A stretch of 64,000 bases of DNA from Streptomyces hygroscopicus (GTDB lineage Bacteria; Actinomycetota; Actinomycetes; Streptomycetales; Streptomycetaceae), in NCBI GenBank assembly GCA_002021875.1, contig CP018627.1, positions 6,138,001-6,202,000 of the forward strand, in the 5' to 3' direction. A program made the position numbers and the translations under genes. Under the pieces are notes generated by a model that saw nothing but the letters and a program-made list of their open reading frames with translations, was not told where the DNA came from and did not search any database. This document shows positions 1-7,558 of the stretch, piece by piece. Position 1 is the first letter of the stretch, and each line of letters begins with the position of its first letter.

Positions 1-297
1 GACCCGGCCGTCACCCGTGCCGTGATCGGCGGTTATCTCGCCGCCGAGGCGGAGGCGACGGCCGCCGAGGCCGTCGAGGCGCTCACCCCGCGCGAACGCG
101 AGGTGCTGGCGCTGCTGGGCGAGGGACTGGCCAACCCCCAGATCGCCGAGCGGATGGGGCTGGCGCCCAGCACCGTCAAGGACCATGTGCGGGCGGTGCT
201 CGGCAAACTGGGCGGGCTCAACCGCGTCCAGGCCGCGATCGTCGCCGACCGCGCCGGGCTCGTCACGAGCCGGCCGCCCATAGGCGGTGCCCGATGA
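1..297 (+). CDS. LuxR/NarL-type response regulator, C-terminal part (5' truncated by window edge)
   Basis: The reading frame is open from base 1 and ends at the TGA at 295-297. The visible protein is the C-terminal helix-turn-helix of a NarL/FixJ response regulator: LTPREREVLALLGEGLANPQ followed by the recognition helix PSTVKDHVRAVLGKL. The receiver domain lies upstream of the window. Its stop overlaps the start of the downstream histidine kinase (ATGA), so the two are translationally coupled as a two-component pair. The signal and target genes cannot be read from the sequence. The family call is secure; only the N-terminus is missing. Confidence 0.93.
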   Translation, partial: DPAVTRAVIGGYLAAEAEATAAEAVEALTPREREVLALLGEGLANPQIAERMGLAPSTVKDHVRAVLGKLGGLNRVQAAIVADRAGLVTSRPPIGGAR

Positions 298-1676
298 CCG
301 TCTCCCCGCTGCCGCCGCGCAGTTCGTCCCCGGGTACGCCGGGTACGCCGGGCGCGTCCCCGGTCTCGTCGCCCGCGCCTGCCTCCGCCGCCCCCTCTCC
401 CTCCCCTGCCCCCGCCGTCTCCTCGCCGCCGTCCGTCTCCGCCGGCCGGTGGCGGCCACCGCGCCGGGTCACGCGCTGGGGATCGCTGATCGTCCCCGTC
501 CTCCTCGCGGTGGCCGACGCGCTGCTCGTCAACGGCGTCACCTTCGGACTGGAGCTCAACGTCTCGCTGGCGGCGGCGGCCGCGCTGCTGGTGCGCCGAC
601 GGCTGCCCGTGCTGGTCTTCCTGATCACGCTGCCGGGAATCCTCATCGGCTACGTCTGGTTCGCGCCGATGATCGCCCTCTACACGGTGGCCCTGCTCCG
701 CCCCAACCGCCGACTGCTGGGGATCTCCGCGCTGCTGCTGGCCGCCGCGCACTTCATCCCCTGGCCGGTCTCCGACTTCGAGCCGACCGCGTACCGGGAG
801 AACACCCTTACGCTCATCGACGCGTGCGTGACCTCGGTGGGGCCCATCGCGCTGGGCCTCCTGGTACGTACGCGAGGTGAACTCGCCGCCCGGATCGAGG
901 ATCTGACCCGCAGCCGCCGCCATGCGGACGAGCTGCTCGCCGAGCAGGTGCTGTCCACCGAACGCGCCCGGCTCGCCCGCGAGATGCACGACGTGGTCGC
1001 CCATCAGGTCAGCCTCATCAGCCTGCAGGCCGGGGCGGTGCAGATCAGCGCCGAGGACGCGAAGGCGCGGGAGGGCGCGCGGACGATCCGCGAGCTGTCC
1101 GTACGGACCCTGGACGAACTCCGCCATATGGTCGGCATCCTGCGCGCGGCGGGCGGCGACCACGAGGAGCTGACCCCTCAGCCCCGGCTGGCGGATCTGC
1201 CCCGGCTGATCGAACTCAGCGCGCTGAACGTCAGCTTCGAGACGGACTGCGCGACGCGGCGCCCGGGCCATCCGGAGGCGGTGGAACGGGCCGCCTTCCG
1301 CATCGTCCAGGAGGCGTTGACCAACGTCCGCAAGCACGCGCCGGGGGCGCGGGTGACGGTACGGGTGAACAACCCGGAGGCGGCCAAGGGCCCGGCTCAA
1401 GAGGCTGAAGGCCCGGCTCAAGACGCTGAACGCGCGGCTCAGGAGACAGCTCAGAAAGCGGAGGAGACACGGGGCCTGCGGGTCGAGGTGCGCAACGGCC
1501 CGCCCGACGCCTCCGCCGTGGCCCCGGGGCTGCCGGGCGGCGGTCACGGCCTGGTCGGGCTGCGGGAGCGCGCACAACTACTGGGCGGCACGCTGGAGGC
1601 AGGGCCCACGGAGGAGGGCGGCTTCGTCGTACGGGCCGACTTCCCCAAGACCCCGCGCGTCACGGGAGCGGCATGA
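294..1676 (+). CDS. two-component sensor histidine kinase (HisKA_3 type)
   Basis: 460 aa, starting at the ATG of an ATGA overlap with the response regulator. Residues 1-60 are a disordered Pro/Ser/Ala-rich tail. Residues 62-190 contain about four to five membrane segments. The dimerisation/phosphoacceptor domain carries the typical REMHDVVAHQVSLI box with the phosphorylated histidine at about H232. A HATPase_c domain follows, ending in the GHGLVGLRERAQLLGG glycine box. Inside the ATPase domain (about residues 360-395) is a low-complexity Ala/Glu/Gln insertion made by a 21-bp in-frame tandem repeat (1389-1430, degrading further). It should phosphorylate the regulator encoded just upstream. Ligand unknown. 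Confidence 0.93.
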   Translation: MTVSPLPPRSSSPGTPGTPGASPVSSPAPASAAPSPSPAPAVSSPPSVSAGRWRPPRRVTRWGSLIVPVLLAVADALLVNGVTFGLELNVSLAAAAALLVRRRLPVLVFLITLPGILIGYVWFAPMIALYTVALLRPNRRLLGISALLLAAAHFIPWPVSDFEPTAYRENTLTLIDACVTSVGPIALGLLVRTRGELAARIEDLTRSRRHADELLAEQVLSTERARLAREMHDVVAHQVSLISLQAGAVQISAEDAKAREGARTIRELSVRTLDELRHMVGILRAAGGDHEELTPQPRLADLPRLIELSALNVSFETDCATRRPGHPEAVERAAFRIVQEALTNVRKHAPGARVTVRVNNPEAAKGPAQEAEGPAQDAERAAQETAQKAEETRGLRVEVRNGPPDASAVAPGLPGGGHGLVGLRERAQLLGGTLEAGPTEEGGFVVRADFPKTPRVTGAA

Positions 1677-1690
1677 GCGGGCGGCGAACA

Positions 1691-1748
1691 GCCCTGGGAG
1701 GCGGGCGAGCACCCCTGGGCGGACAAACGCGAACGCCCCTAGGCGGAC
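1691..1748. repeat. stop-codon-anchored imperfect tandem repeat (three units)
   Basis: Three related units start at 1691, 1711 and 1735 (core CCCCTGGGCGGACA). The last one is the 3' end of the STAS gene on the minus strand and contains its stop codon (CTA at 1739-1741). The spacer between the convergent kinase and STAS genes therefore consists largely of copies of the STAS gene end. Confidence 0.6.
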
Positions 1749-2131
1749 AGCGGGTCGGCCGCCTCCTCGTCGTCCCCGTCCAGCTCCGTGGCCGCCCCCA
1801 GGTCGGGGTAGACGTCGAACAGCCGCCGCACCCCCAGGGCCGCCAGCACCCGGTGCACATGCGATCCGTGCGCGGCGTCCTGCGGCGGCAGGATCAGCCG
1901 CAGCCGACCCGAGCACGACCGCATCAGCCGACGCGCCGCGATCAGTACGCCGACCCCGCTGGAGTCGCAGAAGCGAACCTCCGAGAGGTCCAGAACCAGC
2001 CAGTGGCGGCCCTCGGCGACCGCGTCGTGGATGTGCTGCCGGACTGCGGGCGAGGTCACCAGGTCCATCTCTCCCGAGACCTGGAGAACGACCCACTCCC
2101 CCCGCCGGTCCTCCATCACCTTCAACGTCAC
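1739..2131 (-). CDS. STAS-domain anti-sigma factor antagonist
   Basis: 130 aa. A single STAS domain: strands around VVLQVSGEMDLVTSPAV, then the phosphorylation loop FCDSSGVGVLIAARRL, with Ser58 equivalent by position to the phosphoserine of SpoIIAA. The C-terminal 15 residues are acidic. Proteins of this family bind and release HPK-type anti-sigma factors when dephosphorylated; Streptomyces has many. It is divergent from the sigma factor at 2428, which suggests but does not prove a functional link, since that sigma factor already has its own zinc-finger partner. No cognate kinase-type anti-sigma gene is adjacent. Confidence 0.9.
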   Translation of the reverse strand: MTLKVMEDRRGEWVVLQVSGEMDLVTSPAVRQHIHDAVAEGRHWLVLDLSEVRFCDSSGVGVLIAARRLMRSCSGRLRLILPPQDAAHGSHVHRVLAALGVRRLFDVYPDLGAATELDGDDEEAADPLSA

Positions 2132-2175
2132 GCGCCCGAAGCCCTTCGCTCGCCCCTAACCGGAATTTGCTGTTC

Positions 2176-2195
2176 ACGGGCGGCTGCCCGCCCGT
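2176..2195. promoter_or_regulatory. inverted repeat in divergent intergenic region
   Basis: ACGGGCGG and CCGCCCGT form a perfect 8-bp stem around a CTGC loop, inside the 296-bp spacer between the STAS gene (minus) and the sigma-factor gene (plus). It could be an operator or a structured 5' end. Nothing else in 2132-2427 looks like a gene. Confidence 0.35.
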
Positions 2196-2427
2196 CGGCG
2201 CATGAAACTCCCCCAGGCATACGCCTTGAGGGACGACCCTATGCCGCGCCGAAGCGTTTCGTCTCCCCGATGCTGCGCAAAGCGACCGGGCCAATACCAT
2301 GTGCGGCCCGTTTCTCGCGCACTTTGCCTGATGGACGCGTGCTGTGTGAGCAACCGGCATTACATTCGATATGAACGTGGGCATAGTGCCTGGAGGGCCG
2401 GCCGGACGACTCGGGAATGGGGGCCGC

Positions 2428-3006
2428 ATGACACATGACGCACCGCCCCGCTGGGACCGCAGGATGCAACAGCGTCTGGCGCGCGGCGAAGCGGCCGCAC
2501 TCGCCGAGCTCTATGACCGATTCGCGTCACTTGTCCATAATCTGGCGCATCGAGTCCTGGAGGACGAGACGGCCGCCGACCGCGTCACCCGGGAAGTCTT
2601 CGGCTACGTCTGGGAGAACCCGGACGCGTACGACCCCCAGCAGGGCTCGCTGCGCGCCTGGATCGCCATGCTCACCCAGCGCCAGGCGGTGCACCGGCTG
2701 CGCGAGTCGCAGACCGCCCCGGCCGACGGGGGCACGCTCACGGCCGAGGCCCTGGAGGAGCGGATCCACGAGGTGTCCGTGGCCGCCCGCGCCGACTACA
2801 TCGTCACCTCGATGCCCGCCCCGCTGCGGGCCGCCCTGGAGCTGGCCTACTTCGACCGCCGCGACTACCGCGAGGCCGCGGCCACCCTCGGGGTGACCGA
2901 GGACGAGGCCAGGCGCCGCCTGCGGCTCGGCCTCCAGCTCCTCTCCACGGCCCATGTCCAGCCGCCTCGCGCGGTCTCGCCTCCCGGCTACGGACGGGCG
3001 CTGTGA
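2428..3006 (+). CDS. ECF-like RNA polymerase sigma factor
   Basis: 192 aa from the ATG at 2428, chosen because a G-rich ribosome-binding site (GGGAATGGGGG) precedes it; the in-frame ATG at 2371 has none. Region 2 spans LAELYDRFASLVHNLAHRVL through the -10 recognition helix (GSLRAWIAMLTQRQAVHRLR). Region 4 is MPAPLRAALELAYFDRRDYR followed by an HTH (AAATLGVTEDEARRRLRLGL). The usual DDVVQEVF core motif is altered to ADRVTREVF. The next gene overlaps it (GTGA) and encodes a zinc-finger anti-sigma-like protein, so this is a sigma/anti-sigma cassette. The regulon cannot be read here. Confidence 0.9.
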   Translation: MTHDAPPRWDRRMQQRLARGEAAALAELYDRFASLVHNLAHRVLEDETAADRVTREVFGYVWENPDAYDPQQGSLRAWIAMLTQRQAVHRLRESQTAPADGGTLTAEALEERIHEVSVAARADYIVTSMPAPLRAALELAYFDRRDYREAAATLGVTEDEARRRLRLGLQLLSTAHVQPPRAVSPPGYGRAL

Positions 3007-4577
3007 CCGGGCGCGGCGGGCCGGACCCGTACGACGACGCCTACGGCGAGAGTTCCGGCCCCGGGGACGGGGACGGGAGAGACGGGCCCGGACGGGGCAG
3101 CGACCCGGGTCTGCCGCCCCACCCCGCCGGGCCACCCCGCATACCGCCGCCGCGGTCGGCCGCCGAGGACAGCGGCCACTGGCCGGGTGCCCTGGACGGC
3201 GGAATCCCCGCCCCGCGCCCGCCCACCGCGGACGAGACACCGGCGGGACGGGCACCGGAGCCCGCCCCGAAACCCGCCGCGGACCCCGAGCCGGAGCCCG
3301 CACTGGGCCGCGAACCGGAGTCCACCCTGGGCCCTGACCAGGAACCGATCCCGGGCCCCGACCCGGAACCGGCCGTAAGTCGCGACCCGGAACCGGACCC
3401 GGAGCCGCCCGCCTCCGCGCCGCTGCCCGCGCCGCTGGCGGCGCCCACGCCCTCGGCGGCCCATCCGCTCTCGCACGATCTGCTGCGATCGCTGCTCGGC
3501 GCCTGGGCGCTGACCGCGTGCTCGCCGGACGAGACCGCAGCCGTCGAGGCGCATCTCAACCACTGCCCCTCCTGCGCCGAGGAGGCTCTGCGGCTGCGCG
3601 ACGCCGTCGGGCTGCTGCACACCGAGCACAGCCTGGACCTCGATCCGATGCTCCGCTCCCGGGTGCTCGCGGGCTGCCTGGGCCGCCGCCCGGCCCGGAT
3701 ACCCATGCCCGGCTGGGCCGGTGCGTACGACGCCGAGGCCGCCCGGCTGGACGCGCTGCTGCGCGACATGGGCGAGGCCGAGTGGCGTGCGCCGGTGCGG
3801 CTGAAGTGGTTCGACGGGCGGCGGCTCACCGGGCGGGACACCACCGTCGCCGGGGTGATAGGCCATCTGATGGTCGTCGACGGCATCATCGCCGCCTCCC
3901 TCGGCCTCCCCGACCCGCTCGGCGCCGACGCTCCCCGCTCGCCCCAGGCTCGTACGGAGGCGTACTGGCACCACGAGCCCGGCGCCTCGTACGGAGCCGG
4001 TCCGCCCGGGGCGGTACGGGAGTTGTGGCGTGAGCAGGGCCATGCGCTGGTCCGTACGGTGTCCTTCGCCGGGCGCGGGGTCGCCGAGCTCGACGTGCCG
4101 TACGGGGACATCGCGCTGCCGATCCGCGACGCGTTCCTCGACCGCGCCCTCGAATGCTGGGTGCACGCCGGGGACATCGCCGAGGCCATCGACTACCCCT
4201 ATGAGCCACCGGCCTCCGCCCATCTCAGAGCCATGATCGACCTGTGCGCCCGGCTGCTTCCGGGGACGCTGGCCGAGCGGCGCCGGGCCGGGCTCGCGGC
4301 CCCGCCCCGCCGGCTGGTGGAGGCGGGCACCCCGGGCCGTACGCTCCATCTGCAGGTCGAGGGCGCGGGCGGCGGCGACTGGTACATCGCGCTGGACTCC
4401 CCGGCTGCGGTGGCTTCACCGGAGGAGGCGGTGGCGACGATCGCCCTGGACCAGGAGGCGTTCTACCTGCTGGCGTCCGGGCATGTGCCGCCGCAGGAGG
4501 CGGCCGCGGGCCTGTCCGGGGACACCGAGGCGATCCGGGACGTCCTCTTCGCCGCCGCGTCCCTCTCGCGCCTCTGA
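3003..4577 (+). CDS. zinc-finger anti-sigma-like protein fused to a mycothiol-dependent maleylpyruvate-isomerase (MDMPI/DinB-like) domain
   Basis: 524 aa, GTG start overlapping the sigma-factor stop. Residues 1-150 are Pro/Glu/Asp-rich with PEP repeats and probably disordered. Residues about 160-200 hold a ZAS/zf-HC2 motif, AAVEAHLNHCPSCAEEALRL, giving the H-x3-C-x2-C zinc ligand set typical of RsrA-class anti-sigma factors. Residues about 225-410 match the MDMPI four-helix domain (ARLDALLRDMGEAEWRAPVR ... VIGHLMVVDGIIAASLGL ... LDRALECWVHAGDIAEAIDY). The C-terminal part resembles an SCP2/MDMPI_C fold. Known family logic: ZAS domains sequester the adjacent sigma factor. The fusion suggests that a thiol or mycothiol signal is sensed by the same polypeptide, but that is inference. 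Confidence 0.85.
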   Translation: MTGRGGPDPYDDAYGESSGPGDGDGRDGPGRGSDPGLPPHPAGPPRIPPPRSAAEDSGHWPGALDGGIPAPRPPTADETPAGRAPEPAPKPAADPEPEPALGREPESTLGPDQEPIPGPDPEPAVSRDPEPDPEPPASAPLPAPLAAPTPSAAHPLSHDLLRSLLGAWALTACSPDETAAVEAHLNHCPSCAEEALRLRDAVGLLHTEHSLDLDPMLRSRVLAGCLGRRPARIPMPGWAGAYDAEAARLDALLRDMGEAEWRAPVRLKWFDGRRLTGRDTTVAGVIGHLMVVDGIIAASLGLPDPLGADAPRSPQARTEAYWHHEPGASYGAGPPGAVRELWREQGHALVRTVSFAGRGVAELDVPYGDIALPIRDAFLDRALECWVHAGDIAEAIDYPYEPPASAHLRAMIDLCARLLPGTLAERRRAGLAAPPRRLVEAGTPGRTLHLQVEGAGGGDWYIALDSPAAVASPEEAVATIALDQEAFYLLASGHVPPQEAAAGLSGDTEAIRDVLFAAASLSRL

Positions 4578-4591
4578 GTCGTGCTGTCTCC

Positions 4592-4636
4592 GAACCAGCC
4601 GAACCAGCCGAACCAGCCGAACCAGCCGAATCAGCC
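4592..4636. repeat. 9-bp tandem repeat (x5) ending on the purU stop codon
   Basis: Five contiguous GAACCAGCC units; the fifth reads GAATCAGCC, in which TCA (4631-4633) is the purU stop codon on the minus strand. The array fills the spacer between the convergent zinc-finger gene and purU. Confidence 0.9.
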
Positions 4637-5500
4637 GAAGACGACCGTACGGCGGCCGTTGAGCAGCACCCGGCGCTCGCTGTGCCACTTCACGGCGCGG
4701 GCCAGCGCCTGGCACTCCACATCGCGGCCGACCGCCACCAGTTGGTCCGGGGTCAGCTCATGGCCGACGCGCTCGACCTCCTGCTCGATGATCGGGCCCT
4801 CGTCCAGATCGGCGGTCACATAGTGGGCCGTCGCCCCGATCAGCTTGACCCCGCGCGCATGCGCCTGGTGGTACGGCTTGGCGCCCTTGAAGCTCGGGAG
4901 GAAGCTGTGGTGGATGTTGATGATCCGGCCCGACAGCGCCTTGCACAGGTCGTCGGAGAGCACCTGCATATAGCGGGCCAGCACCACCAGCTCGACATGC
5001 TCCGTACGCACCAGGTCCAGCAGCCGGGCCTCGGCCTCCTGCTTGGTGTCCTTCGTCACGGGCATGTGGTGGAACGGAATCCCGTAGGAGCCGACCAGCT
5101 CCTCGAAGTCCGTGTGGTTGGAGACCACGGCGGCGATCTCGACCGGCAGCGCGCCGATCCGGGACCGGAAGAGAAGATCGTTCAGGCAGTGCCCGAACTT
5201 GCTGACCATGAGCAGAATGCGCATCTTGCGATCGGCGGGGTGGATCTCCCAGTCCATCTGGAAGGACTCGCCGACCGCCGCGAAGCTGGCCCGCAGATCC
5301 TCCACCTTCACCGGTGAGACGGCGCGGAAGGCCACCCGCATGAAGAAGAGCCCGGTGTCGCGGTCCCCGAACTGCTGGCTGTCCTCGATATTGCAGCCGG
5401 TCATGAACAGATAGCTCGACACGGCGTGCACAATGCCCTGCTTGTCAGGGCATGACAGCGTAAGGATGTACTGGTCGGGGACGGAATGCGGCTCGCTCAT
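4631..5500 (-). CDS. purU: formyltetrahydrofolate deformylase
   Basis: 289 aa from the ATG at 5500 (MSEPHSVPDQYILTLSCPDK); an in-frame GTG six codons upstream is possible. Residues about 10-90 are an ACT domain (YILTLSCPDKQGIVHAVSSY), where glycine/methionine regulate the enzyme in other bacteria. The rest is a formyl-transferase fold with the catalytic INIHHSFLPSF segment and the active-site Asp in ADLDEGPIIEQ. It hydrolyses 10-formyl-THF to formate and THF, balancing one-carbon pools and supplying formate to PurT. Length matches the family (about 280-290 aa). Confidence 0.95.
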   Translation of the reverse strand: MSEPHSVPDQYILTLSCPDKQGIVHAVSSYLFMTGCNIEDSQQFGDRDTGLFFMRVAFRAVSPVKVEDLRASFAAVGESFQMDWEIHPADRKMRILLMVSKFGHCLNDLLFRSRIGALPVEIAAVVSNHTDFEELVGSYGIPFHHMPVTKDTKQEAEARLLDLVRTEHVELVVLARYMQVLSDDLCKALSGRIINIHHSFLPSFKGAKPYHQAHARGVKLIGATAHYVTADLDEGPIIEQEVERVGHELTPDQLVAVGRDVECQALARAVKWHSERRVLLNGRRTVVFG

Positions 5501-5532
5501 GACTCCATAGCGTCCCACACCCGCGACGTGGT

Positions 5533-5970
5533 TCAGACCGCTTGCGTCATGATCGCCAGTACTTCGAGGGTGCGTGGCGGCACATCCGGGTCCTCTCCGT
5601 CGTTGGTGGCCAGCCGTACATGGGCCTCGCGGGCCGCCCGCACGGCCTCCGGCCAGCCATGGTGTTCGAGGTAGGCCGAGACGAGGGCGTCCGCGCCCAC
5701 CTGGTGCATGATCCTCAGCACCCGCAGCACGGCGACATCGACCAGCGCCGCCTCCTGCGAGTCACGGAAGATCGTGCCGACGTACTTTTCGGCGGACCAG
5801 TTGTCCAGCCAGGTGTCCTCGACGAGCCGGTAGACGGCGTCCGTCACATCCCCGTACCCGGCCTGGCCGGCCAGCCAGCACTCCTGCTGAAAGACGGGAT
5901 CCGAGAGCATATGCAGCGCCGAGCGCACATTGGTGCGCCAGCGCCACCAGGGCATGTCGTTGACAGGCAT
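5533..5970 (-). CDS. conserved hypothetical protein of the SCO4402-like family
   Basis: 145 aa from the ATG at 5970 (MPVNDMPWWRWRTNVRSALH); GGAGG lies only one base upstream, so the ATG at 5979 or the internal ATG at 5955 are alternatives. The protein is mostly helical and acidic, without membrane segments or recognised catalytic motifs. Its position directly upstream of purU and its sequence agree with the small Streptomyces family I remember under the name SCO4402; no function is known. It is co-oriented with purU and 32 bp away, probably one transcript. Confidence 0.8.
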   Translation of the reverse strand: MPVNDMPWWRWRTNVRSALHMLSDPVFQQECWLAGQAGYGDVTDAVYRLVEDTWLDNWSAEKYVGTIFRDSQEAALVDVAVLRVLRIMHQVGADALVSAYLEHHGWPEAVRAAREAHVRLATNDGEDPDVPPRTLEVLAIMTQAV

Positions 5971-6150
5971 GCCTCCCATGGTGGTCGAGCGACGGGCGCG
6001 ACGGGAAGACTTCTCCGAACCTTGCACAATCACCGATCGTACGTTCTTCACACATAGCAACGGATCGGCCCCCGGAGTTCACCTCTATGACACCGTTCCT
6101 TGTCTTGTCATAGCCGCGCCGTTCCTCGCGACGGGACAGGCTCGCTTGTC

Positions 6151-7461
6151 ATGACCGGTCGGCGACGCCCTTCCTCCCGCCTCTTCCGAGCCGCCGTCGC
6201 GGCACTGTGCACGGCGGTCGGCGCGTCGCTGCTGACCGGCTGCGGCGGGGTGCTGTCGAACAAGAACGACAGCGACCCCATCACCGTCATGACATGGGCC
6301 CCCGAGGGCACCAAAGCGACCAATATGCCGGGAATGCCCGCAATGGCGAAGGCATTTGCCCGCTGGGTCAACGACTCCGGTGGCATCCACGGCCGCAAGC
6401 TGCAGGTGGTCACCTGCAACGAGCGCAACGACGCCGTCCAGGCCGCCCGCTGCGCCCAGCAGGCCAAGGACGAGAAGGCCGTCGCGGTCGTCGGCTCGTA
6501 CAGCCAGTACGGCCGGGCCTTCATCTCCCCGCTGGAGGTCGCCGGCATCCCCTACATAGGCGGCTACGGGGTGACGCAGGAGGAGTTCGACAGCCCGTAC
6601 TCCTATCCGGTCAACGGCGGCCAGGCCGCCCTGCTGGTGGGCAACGGCCGTCAGCTGGCCTCCCGCTGCGAGCGCACCGCGCTCGTGCGCCCCGACACCA
6701 TCGCGGGCGACGAACTCCCCCAGCTCCTCAACACCGGCCTCCGGGCGGGCCGGCGCGACGCCGCCCATGACGTCCGCGCCTCCGAGGGCGCGGGCGACTA
6801 CAGCGACCAGGCCACCAGCGCCCTGGAGAGCGTCGGCGCCGACAGCTCCCTCGGCAGCGCCGCCCAGGGCGCGTCCCTGGACAGCTCCTGCGTCACCGCG
6901 GCGCTCGGCAACCGCACCGGCACCTTCTTCGACTCCTTCCGCCGGGTGCAGGAGAACCATCCGAAGGTGCGGCTCGCCTCCATCCTCGGTGGCGTCCGGC
7001 AGTCCCTCATAGACTCCACCGGCGGCAGCTCCAGCCCCCTGGAAGGCACCTACGCCACCGGCTGGTACCCGGCCGGGGACGATGCGCGCTGGAACCCCAT
7101 GAAGAAGGTCATCAACAAGTACGCCTTCGACGACAACCGCATCGACCCGGACGACCCCGGTACGCAGACCACCTGGATCGGCTACACCGTGCTGCGCTCG
7201 GTCCTGATGTCCCTGCACGCCGACGACATCAGCGCCCGCACCGTGCGCAACGAGCTGGACAACGGCCACGCGGTCAACACCGGAGGGCTGACGCCGACGC
7301 TGCGCTGGGGCTACGACGACACGCTGCACGTGCCCAACTACTCGCGGATCGTCAACGCGGACGTCACCTACCAGATGGTGCGCGACGGCCGACTGGTGGC
7401 CGTGCGCAAGGGATTCGTCAACGTGTCCAAGATCCTGGAGCAGTACCACCCGGCGGACTGA
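6151..7461 (+). CDS. solute-binding lipoprotein (periplasmic-binding-protein type I, branched-chain amino-acid ABC family)
   Basis: 436 aa from the ATG at 6151. The N-terminus is a lipoprotein signal peptide: RRRPSSRLFRAAVAALCTAV then lipobox LLTGC, so it is anchored outside the membrane. The mature part has the LivJ-like layout (ITVMTWAPEGT ... FARWVNDSGGIHGRKLQVVT ... DEKAVAVVGSYSQYGRAFIS). No permease or ATPase genes are next to it, so it is an orphan binding protein or a sensor. Ligand unknown. It converges on the gene at 7559 across a hairpin. Confidence 0.85.
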   Translation: MTGRRRPSSRLFRAAVAALCTAVGASLLTGCGGVLSNKNDSDPITVMTWAPEGTKATNMPGMPAMAKAFARWVNDSGGIHGRKLQVVTCNERNDAVQAARCAQQAKDEKAVAVVGSYSQYGRAFISPLEVAGIPYIGGYGVTQEEFDSPYSYPVNGGQAALLVGNGRQLASRCERTALVRPDTIAGDELPQLLNTGLRAGRRDAAHDVRASEGAGDYSDQATSALESVGADSSLGSAAQGASLDSSCVTAALGNRTGTFFDSFRRVQENHPKVRLASILGGVRQSLIDSTGGSSSPLEGTYATGWYPAGDDARWNPMKKVINKYAFDDNRIDPDDPGTQTTWIGYTVLRSVLMSLHADDISARTVRNELDNGHAVNTGGLTPTLRWGYDDTLHVPNYSRIVNADVTYQMVRDGRLVAVRKGFVNVSKILEQYHPAD

Positions 7462-7522
7462 GCCGCCGGCACCGGGCCGACTGTGCCGCTGCCGAGCCGC
7501 TGACACCCTGCGGACCGGGCCG

Positions 7523-7552
7523 GGCCGGGGGACGGCGGCACCGCCCCCGGCC
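7523..7552. terminator. bidirectional hairpin terminator between convergent genes
   Basis: GGCCGGGGG (7523-7531) pairs with CCCCCGGCC (7544-7552) around a 12-nt loop, between the binding-protein stop (7461) and the stop of the minus-strand gene at 7559. No U-tract, as usual for Streptomyces. Confidence 0.6.
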
Positions 7553-7558
7553 GTCCGG

